Positions 26,801-34,508 of a stretch of DNA of 64,000 bases are shown piece by piece. How positions within the stretch are numbered: the stretch's first letter is position 1; each line of letters opens with the position of its first letter. Location: assembly GCF_900105685.1 (NCBI RefSeq), contig NZ_LT629781.1, positions 1,116,001-1,180,000 on the forward strand, read 5' to 3'. Position numbers and translations under genes: made by a program. This stretch comes from Verrucomicrobium sp. GAS474. GTDB lineage: Bacteria > Verrucomicrobiota > Verrucomicrobiia > Methylacidiphilales > GAS474. Below the pieces are notes generated by a model that saw nothing but the letters and a program-made list of their open reading frames with translations, had not been told where the DNA came from and made no database searches.

Positions 26801-27726
26801 CCCTCCAGGGCGGCTACGGGGTGAAGAACACGATGGCCGATTGGGACGCGTTCAACCGGGTCGAGAACGAGATGATCTGGACCCGGCCGGAAAAAGCGGT
26901 TGGCTTCGGTCTCGTCGTCTCCTGGCAGTTGCAGGAAAACCGGATGGGGGCGGAGGCGGGGTACCTCGGCTTCGGCCTTTACGCGGCCAAGCAATACGGC
27001 CAGCTCGACGCCACGGCGGGCGAGGCCTATCACCGACTCGTGCGGAACGGGGTTCCCTTCGGCTTCGTCGCCAGCACCCACACGCTGCGGAAATGGAACG
27101 GCACCCAGCCCCTCCTCGTGGTCGACGGCTTCGACACCGATCCGTGGGAGATCGCCGAGCTGGAGCGGCTGAACAAGGCGGGGGCGCCGATCGTCGCCGT
27201 CGGGAGCGAGGGCCGGGCCGGACATCGGGAGGCCGAGGCTTTCTTCGGCGTGAGGCGGACCGAGGGCGGGTGGACGGCGGTGGACGGGACCGAGGTGGTC
27301 CCCGACGCCGCAGGGAGGCCGTTTGCCTACCTGCGCCGCCGGTCGGGTGCCGGTCCGACCCTCTTCTGCCCGAAGCCGGTCGCCTCGATCGACGGGGCCG
27401 AGTCGGCCCTCCTCGCCGCCCTCTGCCTGAAGGCCGCCGACCAGCCGCTCTCCCTCACGCCGGGACTCACCGTCACTCCCTTCGCCGCGAACGGAAGCCT
27501 CTTCCTCCTCCTCGGCAGCCAGCGGGACGATGCGGTCCTCGCCGAGGTGGGCGTTCGTCCGTCCCTCCTCGATCCTTCCTTCAAGGGGACGGCGTTCCGC
27601 GTGATCGACCACGACCGGGGCGTCGTCGTCCCGGCCCAGTGGGACGCCGCGCAGGGCACCCTCCGCTTCCGTGTTCCCTGCGCCGGGAACGACGGGCGGA
27701 TGCTCCAGATCATCCCTTCCTCCTGA
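23875..27726 (+). CDS. Large exported protein with N-terminal amidotransferase-like fold and putative glycosidase region
   Basis: 1283 residues from the ATG at 23875 (an in-frame TTG at 23869 is an unlikely alternative). A signal peptide (LIRPAMLGLMLLMTHQALGG) is followed by a segment like a catalytically dead class I amidotransferase/ThuA fold (LALIGG, EEADILFYDPAG, GGSVVFLMSGR). Beta-rich domains fill about residues 240-660. A later part (about 690-1130) looks like a TIM barrel of the GH42 kind (IRMTTETHGSFPLAGGD, TDLFWDLHDEDLYKSLGYRFG, YWMGRITSDGTY), then another Rossmann-like segment (PLLVVDGFDTDPWEIAEL). I cannot name a family or the catalytic residues. It precedes the GH39-like gene by 23 bases. 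Confidence 0.7.
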   Translation: MKNPGFFLIRPAMLGLMLLMTHQALGGDSLALIGGNPGPEFLQALHAAGAVGGPARTLPEEADILFYDPAGNPLAKAAPETLEKMKRLLGKGGSVVFLMSGRTGDLEAFETLMPVTLWAAQAERHLRLSTGGTVPAGAPARLASALRTPGFQLPGRYDLHLPYSTMEGGQHRYEWERLGKPLVNTDWRLLLAGDRDGLLPLLVEGRYGPGRVFVFAGDLYAPGLAAWPGYGAFVGALLDEARPRPLPASAAEADGVTVAIPAWQASGSLAVEVTNGTASAFNGVLFCKVRNFSRELMNSVSIEVSVPAGKTVQVAVPESAAAPEREIAAASPAADAAPFRRIDAGLSGLDRQKVVSVVSGLVDCTPALTLSVQGEDVRAFPEKDHWMAGGNNFLSGNGMPLGRSFAFCGERPKLSIRFGNGFHNIAPLAVATDLAWPENVSAQGLNDGSYSYESVRGKLPVTGYWAGRSAEAQKIRLAWPAPVTVARQALSAQTPYRGWDRANPPRYALAAEVPGGEKLLSLASVDPAVYVSGRREDSFPPVVASACVLTVSGLDAKANLEPRALQGGTFNCALGEWELYGWPDRNLPPSVKGKLTVTVRDLSAGTVKTLLEKTLFLDAAAETALTVELPTLDRYGQVAVHGEFVPDDGGAPVATDFPFLFIPPDVPHLLARSTLGEAEAGMLCSPGFLVGDEFGLGTLDDTQGWGGPDDQPWAWQNDLVEMGSRPRDSAGRFFLSSAGISHYTDPWRSFPSGRPVWDWMTDGLLAKFASGPWKGKTSIHIGLSDRWNGVPIGAAFSWDDLVRFDQSLRAAGKPGLQGRTKAELCDDVTSHHADAFQRFELATYSDALLRSQERFARAGIRMTTETHGSFPLAGGDLGSALAKTGNSVGTDLFWDLHDEDLYKSLGYRFGLVAANPDLESGAYGQWGWISGSLANPTWFAPSGDAEPSRRQWYATYWMGRITSDGTYRPYTVYGFSLQGGYGVKNTMADWDAFNRVENEMIWTRPEKAVGFGLVVSWQLQENRMGAEAGYLGFGLYAAKQYGQLDATAGEAYHRLVRNGVPFGFVASTHTLRKWNGTQPLLVVDGFDTDPWEIAELERLNKAGAPIVAVGSEGRAGHREAEAFFGVRRTEGGWTAVDGTEVVPDAAGRPFAYLRRRSGAGPTLFCPKPVASIDGAESALLAALCLKAADQPLSLTPGLTVTPFAANGSLFLLLGSQRDDAVLAEVGVRPSLLDPSFKGTAFRVIDHDRGVVVPAQWDAAQGTLRFRVPCAGNDGRMLQIIPSS

Positions 27727-27749
27727 TCTCCCGAATCTTCCCTTTTCTT

Positions 27750-30700
27750 ATGAAAATCCCGAATCGAATTTGCCTGCTCCCCGTCTGTCTCCTCCTTCTC
27801 GGAGTGCTTCCGCTTCCGCTCTCCGCGCAAATGAAATCGGGCGACACGATGCTCCACTATTCCGAGGTCTTCAACGTCGTCGTCAACCAGCGCACCGCCC
27901 CCTATGCCTACGACGTCACCCTCATCGAAAGCGATCCTGACGGGAACATCGTGCCGCCCGGTGTCCAGCCGACGCTCCGATTCCTCTTTTCCAACAACCT
28001 CGACCGGCCCATCGAGGCCGAGGGGAAACTGGACGTCATCGCATACGGAACCCGGAGCATCTCCGGGGACATCTGGCAATCGGACGTCTACAAGATAGCC
28101 GACCTTCCCGCGCTGCCGCTCCGGGTGAGCCTGCCCGCGAAGGGGTCCCAGGTCATCGAGATCCATCCGGCCCTGCCGGAGACCTTCGGCGCCTACGCCT
28201 TCGTCGCCGACCTCGGCACCGCGGGCGGCGGGCGGCGTTTCGCGACCTCCTGCGTCCGCGCCTTCGCCCCCGTTCCCGCGAAGATCCAGTACCCGAAGCT
28301 TTCCCTCGACGACATCGGCATCCCGGTGCTCCACGGCCTCGGCGTGCAGGCGATCCGCATGGGCGTCGCCTACGTCCCGACGAGCGACCCGAACTACCCC
28401 GCCGCGATGGCGAAGCTCGACGCGACCCTCCGCGCCTATGCGGACAAGAACATCACCGTGATGCTCATGTTCTGGTCCGGACCCGCCCTGCAGCCCCTGG
28501 GACGGGGCCGCCCCCACCTCGACGAGAACAACGTCATGCTCGACACGAAACAGGACTACTGCTGGATGCCGCAGGACGACCCCGACTTCCGGAAGTTCGT
28601 CGCCGACATCGGGAAACGGCAGGGCTGGCCGCGGGGGCCGGTGACCTCGATGCTGCTCTGGAACGAGCCGTGGGAGGGGAGCTCGATCTCGGGCTGGGGC
28701 GCCGACACGCTCCGCTACCGGGAGATCTTCACCGCGATGGCCCAGGGCGTCGAGGAGGCGCGCGCCGCCGGTGCCCAGATCCTCATCGCCGGATGCGATT
28801 CCTCCTCGAACACCTTCGACAAGCTCTTCCCCGACGGGACCGACACGATGCTGAAGTGGCTCGACGTCTGCTCGATCCACTACCAGGGCCTCACATCGCC
28901 CTCCCTCTTCCGGAAATGGATCGACCGGAAGAGCCCCAACGGCCGCGTCCGCATCTGGGATACCGAGAGCTGGGTCGCCAACACGCCGGACCGGGTCGCC
29001 GCCGTGATCGCCGCCGACCGGGCTGCCGGGTATGACCGGGCGATGGGCATTTACGGGGGGAACATCACCACGCAGGTGAAAAGGAAAGTGACCCTCCCGG
29101 ACAAGTCGCAGCGCGAGATCGAGACCTACACCGTCTGGCCTCCCGCCGTCGCGGTGGCGGCGGCGCAGCACTTCCTGGGCGAGCGCGATTTCCGGAAGAT
29201 GCTCTTCCAAAACGGGCTTCCCTGGGTGATGGTCTTCGACGGGCTCAAGGAGGGCGACGTCGAGAAGCCCGACGACGGAACCGTCGTCGTCGTCGGGGAC
29301 CTGCGCGAGCAGTTCGGCGACATTCTCGCGAACCGGGGCGCGAAGGGCCTCGCCGAAGTGAGGGAAAAGGAAGCCCTCCGCCAGGCCCTCGCCGCCCTCC
29401 CCGCCGGTTCTCCCGAGCGGGCCGGCCTGGAGAAGAAGCTGGCCGCGCCCGGTCTGCTGAGCGGGGGAACCCTCACGCTCCGCAATCCGGCGAAGGAATT
29501 CGTCCTCTACGATTTCTACGGCAACGTCGTCCCCCCGACGGGCGACGTCCTCATGGTCCCCCTAGATTGGCGGGGCTTCTTCCTCCGGACGACCGGCGCC
29601 GCGGGCTCGTTCGCCCGGCTGACGAAGGCGATCGCCGACGGGCGCGTCGAAGGCTACCAGCCCCTCATAGTCGTCGCCCACGATCTCCTCTCCCGGGTGA
29701 CGGGGAAGGGGACGCTGCGGCTGACCCTGACGAATATCGTGAACCGCCCGATCACGGGAAATCTCGCCGTTTCCCTCGGCGACCTCAAGCTCGACGCCCC
29801 CGCCTCGCTCTCCTTCGGCCCCAACGAGGTGAAAGAGGTCGAGATCCCCGTCCTGCCCGGCGCGGAACGTCCCGACAACACCTATCCCCTCGCCTTCCGC
29901 TTCGACGCGGCCTCGCCCGCCGACGGGTTCGCCGTCCTGCGGGAAAACCTCCACGTGAACCAGTTCGCGAAGCGGACGATCCGCGTCGACGGGAGCCTCG
30001 ACGATTGGAAGGGAGTCCTTCCCGAACCGGTCCAGGCGAAGGGCGATCAGGGGCCCACGCTGATGGAATCGGCATGGCTGCCCTTCGCGAAGTTCGACGT
30101 CTCGCAGAAGTCGGGCTTCGCCACCTCCTACCTCGCCTACGACGAGAAGAACTTCTACTTCGCCGCGAAGATCGCCGACGACAGCCCCTCTTCCGGAGCC
30201 CTCCGTTACGAGAAGCGGAACGACGACGATTACTTCTACCCGGCGGTTTCCCTCGAGTACGACCGGAGCAAGACGCTCCTCAAGAAGGACCAGGAGTGGA
30301 ACGCCCCCACCCGTCTCCCCGCGGCGCTGTTCCTGCCCGACTCGAAGGAAAAGAGTGTCACCGCGTGGTCGAGCGTGGCGGAAGCCTTCGCCGTCGACCT
30401 CGCCGTGCCGGAGGGAACCTTCCGCCGTCTCACGCTCTACTTTGTCGATTCCGACGAATACATGAACGGACGCCGCCGGACCGTCGTCGAGGTCCAGGAC
30501 GCCGCCACGGGCCGGAAGCTTGCCGAGACGACCATCACCGATTCGGGGCCGGGAACCTACGCCACGTTCCGGATTGCGGGCAAGGTCCGCCTCGTCATCC
30601 GGAGCCGGATGAGCTGGCTGCCCGCGACGGTCAGCGGCCTCTTCTTCGATCCGGAGACCGGGGGCGGGATGCCGAAGACGCCGACCGACGCCGAGTTCGT

Positions 30701-31418
30701 CGGGATCGACATCACGAGCGGCGCTTCCTGGCAGGGCCGATATGGACGGGACGGCTTCCAGATCGTCGGCGATCCGAAGGGGCCCCGCTATCCGGATTAC
30801 GCCGTGGTCGCCCTGCCCGAAGTCGTGGCCAAGGTCGAGCACGCCTGGCCCGAGGGCGTCCGCCGTTATTCCTATCGGAAGAATCCCGACCTGCCGTTTG
30901 GCAGCGTGCCGAAGTTCGACAACGTCCAGATCGCTTTCAACGTCGTCCCTGCCGACAAAAAAGAGGCGAACATCGCCGCCGCGCCGGGAGTGCCCGCCGG
31001 ATTCGTTCCCGCGCCCGACACCGACTACGAATACGCCCTCAACCAGGTGGCCGAAAAATACGGCGGCGGCACCGAGGTCTGGCGCTGCCTGGTTCCCGGG
31101 ATGCCGCGGAAGCATTTCTATCCGCGCCAGCCCGCCAGCCCCTTCGACGGGCCGGTGAAGAACGCCCAGCTCCGGATCTGGCGCGACGGCAATTCCCGGT
31201 TCGTCGAGTGCGCAATCCCGTGGAGCGAGATGCCGCTGGTCAAGAAGGCGATCGATGCCGGAAAGACGGCTTGCTTCTCTTACCGGGTCAACGACGACAA
31301 GGGACCGGCGATGGAGCTGGCGATGGATCGGAGCGTCTCCCGCAAGAATGCCTATGCCTTCCATCCCGACTGGGTGGAGCATTGGGCCAACCAGGTGGAG
31401 TTCTCGTTTGAAAAATAA
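27750..31418 (+). CDS. Exported clan GH-A glycosidase (GH39-like) with interrupted CBM9-like module
   Basis: 1222 residues from the ATG at 27750; the open frame reaches far upstream, but only as a shadow of the previous gene. A signal peptide (ICLLPVCLLLLGVLPLPLSAQ) is followed by a beta domain and a TIM barrel with SMLLWNEPWEGS near residue 305 (acid/base Glu) and RIWDTESWV near 405 (likely nucleophile Glu). From about residue 740 a CBM9-like module starts (TIRVDGSLDDWKG, YLAYDEKNFYFAAKIADD); it seems broken by an inserted beta domain (about 870-980) and ends with ECAIPWSEMPL and WVEHWANQVEFSFE. The next gene overlaps its end by 11 bases. Confidence 0.75.
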   Translation: MKIPNRICLLPVCLLLLGVLPLPLSAQMKSGDTMLHYSEVFNVVVNQRTAPYAYDVTLIESDPDGNIVPPGVQPTLRFLFSNNLDRPIEAEGKLDVIAYGTRSISGDIWQSDVYKIADLPALPLRVSLPAKGSQVIEIHPALPETFGAYAFVADLGTAGGGRRFATSCVRAFAPVPAKIQYPKLSLDDIGIPVLHGLGVQAIRMGVAYVPTSDPNYPAAMAKLDATLRAYADKNITVMLMFWSGPALQPLGRGRPHLDENNVMLDTKQDYCWMPQDDPDFRKFVADIGKRQGWPRGPVTSMLLWNEPWEGSSISGWGADTLRYREIFTAMAQGVEEARAAGAQILIAGCDSSSNTFDKLFPDGTDTMLKWLDVCSIHYQGLTSPSLFRKWIDRKSPNGRVRIWDTESWVANTPDRVAAVIAADRAAGYDRAMGIYGGNITTQVKRKVTLPDKSQREIETYTVWPPAVAVAAAQHFLGERDFRKMLFQNGLPWVMVFDGLKEGDVEKPDDGTVVVVGDLREQFGDILANRGAKGLAEVREKEALRQALAALPAGSPERAGLEKKLAAPGLLSGGTLTLRNPAKEFVLYDFYGNVVPPTGDVLMVPLDWRGFFLRTTGAAGSFARLTKAIADGRVEGYQPLIVVAHDLLSRVTGKGTLRLTLTNIVNRPITGNLAVSLGDLKLDAPASLSFGPNEVKEVEIPVLPGAERPDNTYPLAFRFDAASPADGFAVLRENLHVNQFAKRTIRVDGSLDDWKGVLPEPVQAKGDQGPTLMESAWLPFAKFDVSQKSGFATSYLAYDEKNFYFAAKIADDSPSSGALRYEKRNDDDYFYPAVSLEYDRSKTLLKKDQEWNAPTRLPAALFLPDSKEKSVTAWSSVAEAFAVDLAVPEGTFRRLTLYFVDSDEYMNGRRRTVVEVQDAATGRKLAETTITDSGPGTYATFRIAGKVRLVIRSRMSWLPATVSGLFFDPETGGGMPKTPTDAEFVGIDITSGASWQGRYGRDGFQIVGDPKGPRYPDYAVVALPEVVAKVEHAWPEGVRRYSYRKNPDLPFGSVPKFDNVQIAFNVVPADKKEANIAAAPGVPAGFVPAPDTDYEYALNQVAEKYGGGTEVWRCLVPGMPRKHFYPRQPASPFDGPVKNAQLRIWRDGNSRFVECAIPWSEMPLVKKAIDAGKTACFSYRVNDDKGPAMELAMDRSVSRKNAYAFHPDWVEHWANQVEFSFEK

Positions 31419-32502
31419 GCGGCTGGCCTTCTTGCCCTTTTGGCTCCTCGCCGCGGCCTGGCTCACGGCGGGAGGCTGGGCGGCCACGCCCCGGCCGATC
31501 CTCGTCTGCACGGCGGCAGGGGCGACGCCCGCGTTGCAGCGGGCGACGGCCGATTTTATTCCCCGGGCCGGGAAAGCGCCCCTCCTCCAGGCGTTGAAGC
31601 TGGCAGGGGAGGCGGGGGAGATCTCGGCAAAGGGAAGCGAGGAGCTCCTCGTTCCCAAGGCCTACGATACCGCCGCCCACAGCCACCTCGTCGTCATCGG
31701 TCTCCGGTCCCAGGATCCGCTGCTCGAGAAGACCGCGGGCTTCACGGCTTCGCTCGACGAGGGGAAGCGGGAGTTCACCTCCCTCGGCATCGGGACGCTG
31801 AACGGGGACGTGGGCTGGGTCGAGTCCGACCGCAATCCCTTTCTACACAGCCATCGCATCCGCTCCGCGCCGGAGGACACGGTGCTGGTGAAGATCACGG
31901 GGACGAGCGAGGCGGGGGTCCTGGCCGCGCTGGCGGCCTTCGAGCAGGGGATGATCAACGGCGTGGTCGCGGCGGGATCGTTCACCCGCCCCGAGACGAC
32001 GCTGATCGACCGCGATCCCTCGGTCGAGCCCGCCCCCTTCGCCCTGCCGCAGACTCTCGAGGCCGGGAGCGCCGCCGCCTTCCTGGCGGGATGGAACCAG
32101 ATCCCGGAGAATGAATACCGGGCCGTCCTCGCCGTGGGAGGCGCCGCGCCCTCCCGGATGTGGCGCTACAAGTACCTCGCCGCGGGCATCCTTGAGGAAA
32201 AGCCGATCATCCGCTGGTTCGGGGGCGTCCAGCGGAAGGCCTACGGCAATGCCGTCCAGATCCTCGAATTCGGCTCCGCCGAGGAGGCTTCCGCCGCCGC
32301 CAAGCGGATGGCCGAAACCGAAAAAGCCGCCCGCCTGCCGTCCGCCGACGGCGAGGGATGGGAAGTCCCCTGGCCGGTCGACCGGTCGGAGACCGTCGAC
32401 CGTTCCTACGGGAAGACCCTCCTCGTCCCCGCGGGCCGCTACGTGATCGTCTCCAGCCTTCCTCCCGCCGCCACGGCCCAAGTCGCCGCCCTTGCCCATT
32501 GA
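31408..32502 (+). CDS. Exported or membrane-anchored protein of unknown function
   Basis: 364 residues from the TTG at 31408, which overlaps the stop of the previous gene by 11 bases; no ATG lies near, and this start gives a signal peptide (LKNKRLAFLPFWLLAAAW, then TAGGWA). I do not recognise the family. The mature protein is alternating alpha/beta with short conserved-looking stretches (HLVVIGLRSQDPLLEK, VLVKITGTSEAGVLAALAAF, IIRWFGGVQRKAYGN) and no cysteine-rich or repeat regions. Tight coupling to the GH39-like gene and position before a sodium symporter suggest a helper role in glycan handling, which is only an inference. Confidence 0.65.
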   Translation: MKNKRLAFLPFWLLAAAWLTAGGWAATPRPILVCTAAGATPALQRATADFIPRAGKAPLLQALKLAGEAGEISAKGSEELLVPKAYDTAAHSHLVVIGLRSQDPLLEKTAGFTASLDEGKREFTSLGIGTLNGDVGWVESDRNPFLHSHRIRSAPEDTVLVKITGTSEAGVLAALAAFEQGMINGVVAAGSFTRPETTLIDRDPSVEPAPFALPQTLEAGSAAAFLAGWNQIPENEYRAVLAVGGAAPSRMWRYKYLAAGILEEKPIIRWFGGVQRKAYGNAVQILEFGSAEEASAAAKRMAETEKAARLPSADGEGWEVPWPVDRSETVDRSYGKTLLVPAGRYVIVSSLPPAATAQVAALAH

Positions 32503-32534
32503 TGTGTTGAACCTCTCCTATCCGCCCTCTTCCT

Positions 32535-34496
32535 ATGACCCCTCTTGATTGGATCCTGACGTCTTTTCCCATTTTGCTCGTCTTGCTTGTCGGCCTCTAT
32601 TGCCGGAAGCGGGTCCGGGGCGTGGCCGAGTTCATGTCGGGCGGACGGCTGGCCGACCGCTACCTCCTCTCCATCGCAGGCGGGGAGTTGCAGGCCGGAG
32701 CGGTCGTCTTCGTCGCCAGCTTCGAGGTTCTTTCCCATTCGGGCTTCGCGATGGGATGGTGGGGCTGGCTCGCCGGTCCCATCGGGTTGATCGTCGGCAT
32801 CGCCGGGTTCGTCGTCTACCGGTTCCGGGAGACGCGGGCGATGACGCTGGCCCAGTTCTTCGAACTGCGTTACAGCAAGTCGTTCCGTCTCTTCACCGGC
32901 TTCCTCGGCTTCTTCGCGGGGATCCTCAATTTCGGGATCATCCCCGCCGTCGGCGCGCGATGCCTCGCCTACTTTTGGGGCTTCCCGGAGCACGTCCATT
33001 ACCTGTGGATGACGGTGCCGACCTATGTCCTCATCATGGGGCTCTTCCTCTCCATCTCCCTCTTCACGGCCCTCTCCGGGGGGCTGGTCACGGTGCTGAT
33101 GGTGAACTGCCTGGAAGGGATCATCGTGCAGGTCCTTTACATCGTCCTGATCGCGACTCTGCTGGTGACGTTCGATTGGTCCCAGATCCTCACCGTCCTC
33201 CAGGCCCAGCCGCCGGGCCAATCGTTCCTCAACCCGTTCGATTCGAGCGGGGTGAAGGACTTCAACGTCTGGTACGTCCTCATGGGCATGGTCGGCGGCA
33301 TCTACGGGACGATGGCGTGGCAGAATGCGGCGGGCTACCAGGGCGCCGCGCTCTCGCCCCACGAGGCCCGCATGGGAAACCTCCTCGGCTTTTGGCGGGC
33401 GATGGGGAAGGGGGCGGTGATCACGCTTCTCGGAATCTGCGCGATGACCTACCTGGCGCATCCGCACTTCGCCGCGGGGGCCGCCGCAGTCGAGAATGAG
33501 GTCGGGAAGATCTCCGATCCGCACGTCCAAAACCAGATGCGGATGACGATCTCGGTCGCGCATCTTCTTCCCATCGGAATCAAGGGGGTCCTCTGCGCGA
33601 TCTTCCTCATGGGAGTCTTCGGCGGGGACGCCACCCACCTTCACTCCTGGGGCGGGATCTTCGTCCAGGACGTCCTCGTCCCGTTGCGGAAGAAGCCGTT
33701 CGGCCCGAAGCAGCACCTCCGCGCGCTTCGTTGTTCGATCATCGGCGTCGCCCTCTTCGCCTTTCTCTTCGGGGCGTTCTACCGGCAGGTCGATTACATC
33801 GCGATGTGGTGGGCGCTGACTTGCGCGATCTACGTCGGCGGCGTCGGGGCGGCGATCATCGGGGGCCTCTATTGGAAGAAGGGGACGACGGCGGGCGCGT
33901 GGACGGCGCTCTTCGTGGGATCGACCCTCGCGGTTTCCGGGATCGTGTGGCGGCATCTCGACGCCCATTGCCCGCTCAACGGGGCGCAGATTTCGTTCGG
34001 CACCTGCCTCATCGCGATGAGCCTTTACGTCATCGTTTCGCTATTGACCCACCGGGAGGACTTCAACATGGACCGCCTCCTCCATCGCGGTGCCTACGCG
34101 AAGGCGCCGGAGCCCGGCCACGAGATCGTCGCCGTCGCCGCGAGGAAGCCGTTGGGGCTTTCGCGCCTCATCGGCTTCGACGAGAATTTCTCCCTCGGTG
34201 ACAAGTGGATCGCCGGGGCTCTCTTTGCCTGGAGCTCCCTCTTTTCCGTCCTCTTCGTCGTGGGGACGATCTGGAATTACATCGCGCCGTGGCCCGCCGC
34301 GTTCTGGGGTTCCTTCTGGCACGTGGTGGGGCTCGGCTTCCCCATCTTCTTCGCCGTGGTCACCGGCATCTGGTTCACCTGGGGCGGGGTGCGCGGCATC
34401 CGCGATTTCTTCCGGCGCTTCCGGCTCGAGCGGAACAACCCCCTCGACGACGGCACGGTGAAGAATCACCAGAACCTCGACGAACGGGCTGTTTAG
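32535..34496 (+). CDS. Sodium:solute symporter (SSS family)
   Basis: 653 residues with about 13-15 hydrophobic segments. The N-terminus (ILTSFPILLVLLVGLYCRKR, then VAEFMSGGRLADRYLLSIAGG) is the usual first helix and loop of sodium:solute symporters, and SHSGFAMGWWGWLAGP, ARCLAYFWGF and GGIYGTMAWQNAAGYQGAAL fit the core helices of the family. It lies 32 bases after the preceding exported protein. Inferred role: sodium-driven uptake of the monosaccharide or uronate released outside by the glycosidases and lyase of this region. A hydrophilic loop at about residues 505-555 precedes the last helices. Confidence 0.9.
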   Translation: MTPLDWILTSFPILLVLLVGLYCRKRVRGVAEFMSGGRLADRYLLSIAGGELQAGAVVFVASFEVLSHSGFAMGWWGWLAGPIGLIVGIAGFVVYRFRETRAMTLAQFFELRYSKSFRLFTGFLGFFAGILNFGIIPAVGARCLAYFWGFPEHVHYLWMTVPTYVLIMGLFLSISLFTALSGGLVTVLMVNCLEGIIVQVLYIVLIATLLVTFDWSQILTVLQAQPPGQSFLNPFDSSGVKDFNVWYVLMGMVGGIYGTMAWQNAAGYQGAALSPHEARMGNLLGFWRAMGKGAVITLLGICAMTYLAHPHFAAGAAAVENEVGKISDPHVQNQMRMTISVAHLLPIGIKGVLCAIFLMGVFGGDATHLHSWGGIFVQDVLVPLRKKPFGPKQHLRALRCSIIGVALFAFLFGAFYRQVDYIAMWWALTCAIYVGGVGAAIIGGLYWKKGTTAGAWTALFVGSTLAVSGIVWRHLDAHCPLNGAQISFGTCLIAMSLYVIVSLLTHREDFNMDRLLHRGAYAKAPEPGHEIVAVAARKPLGLSRLIGFDENFSLGDKWIAGALFAWSSLFSVLFVVGTIWNYIAPWPAAFWGSFWHVVGLGFPIFFAVVTGIWFTWGGVRGIRDFFRRFRLERNNPLDDGTVKNHQNLDERAV

Positions 34497-34508
34497 GCCG
34501 GGTCGTCG

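Noticed and set aside
25266-27749. 2050-codon frame running from inside the 23875 gene into the GH39-like gene
   Set aside because: The upstream part is an Arg/Pro-rich shadow; a signal peptide begins at the ATG at 27750.
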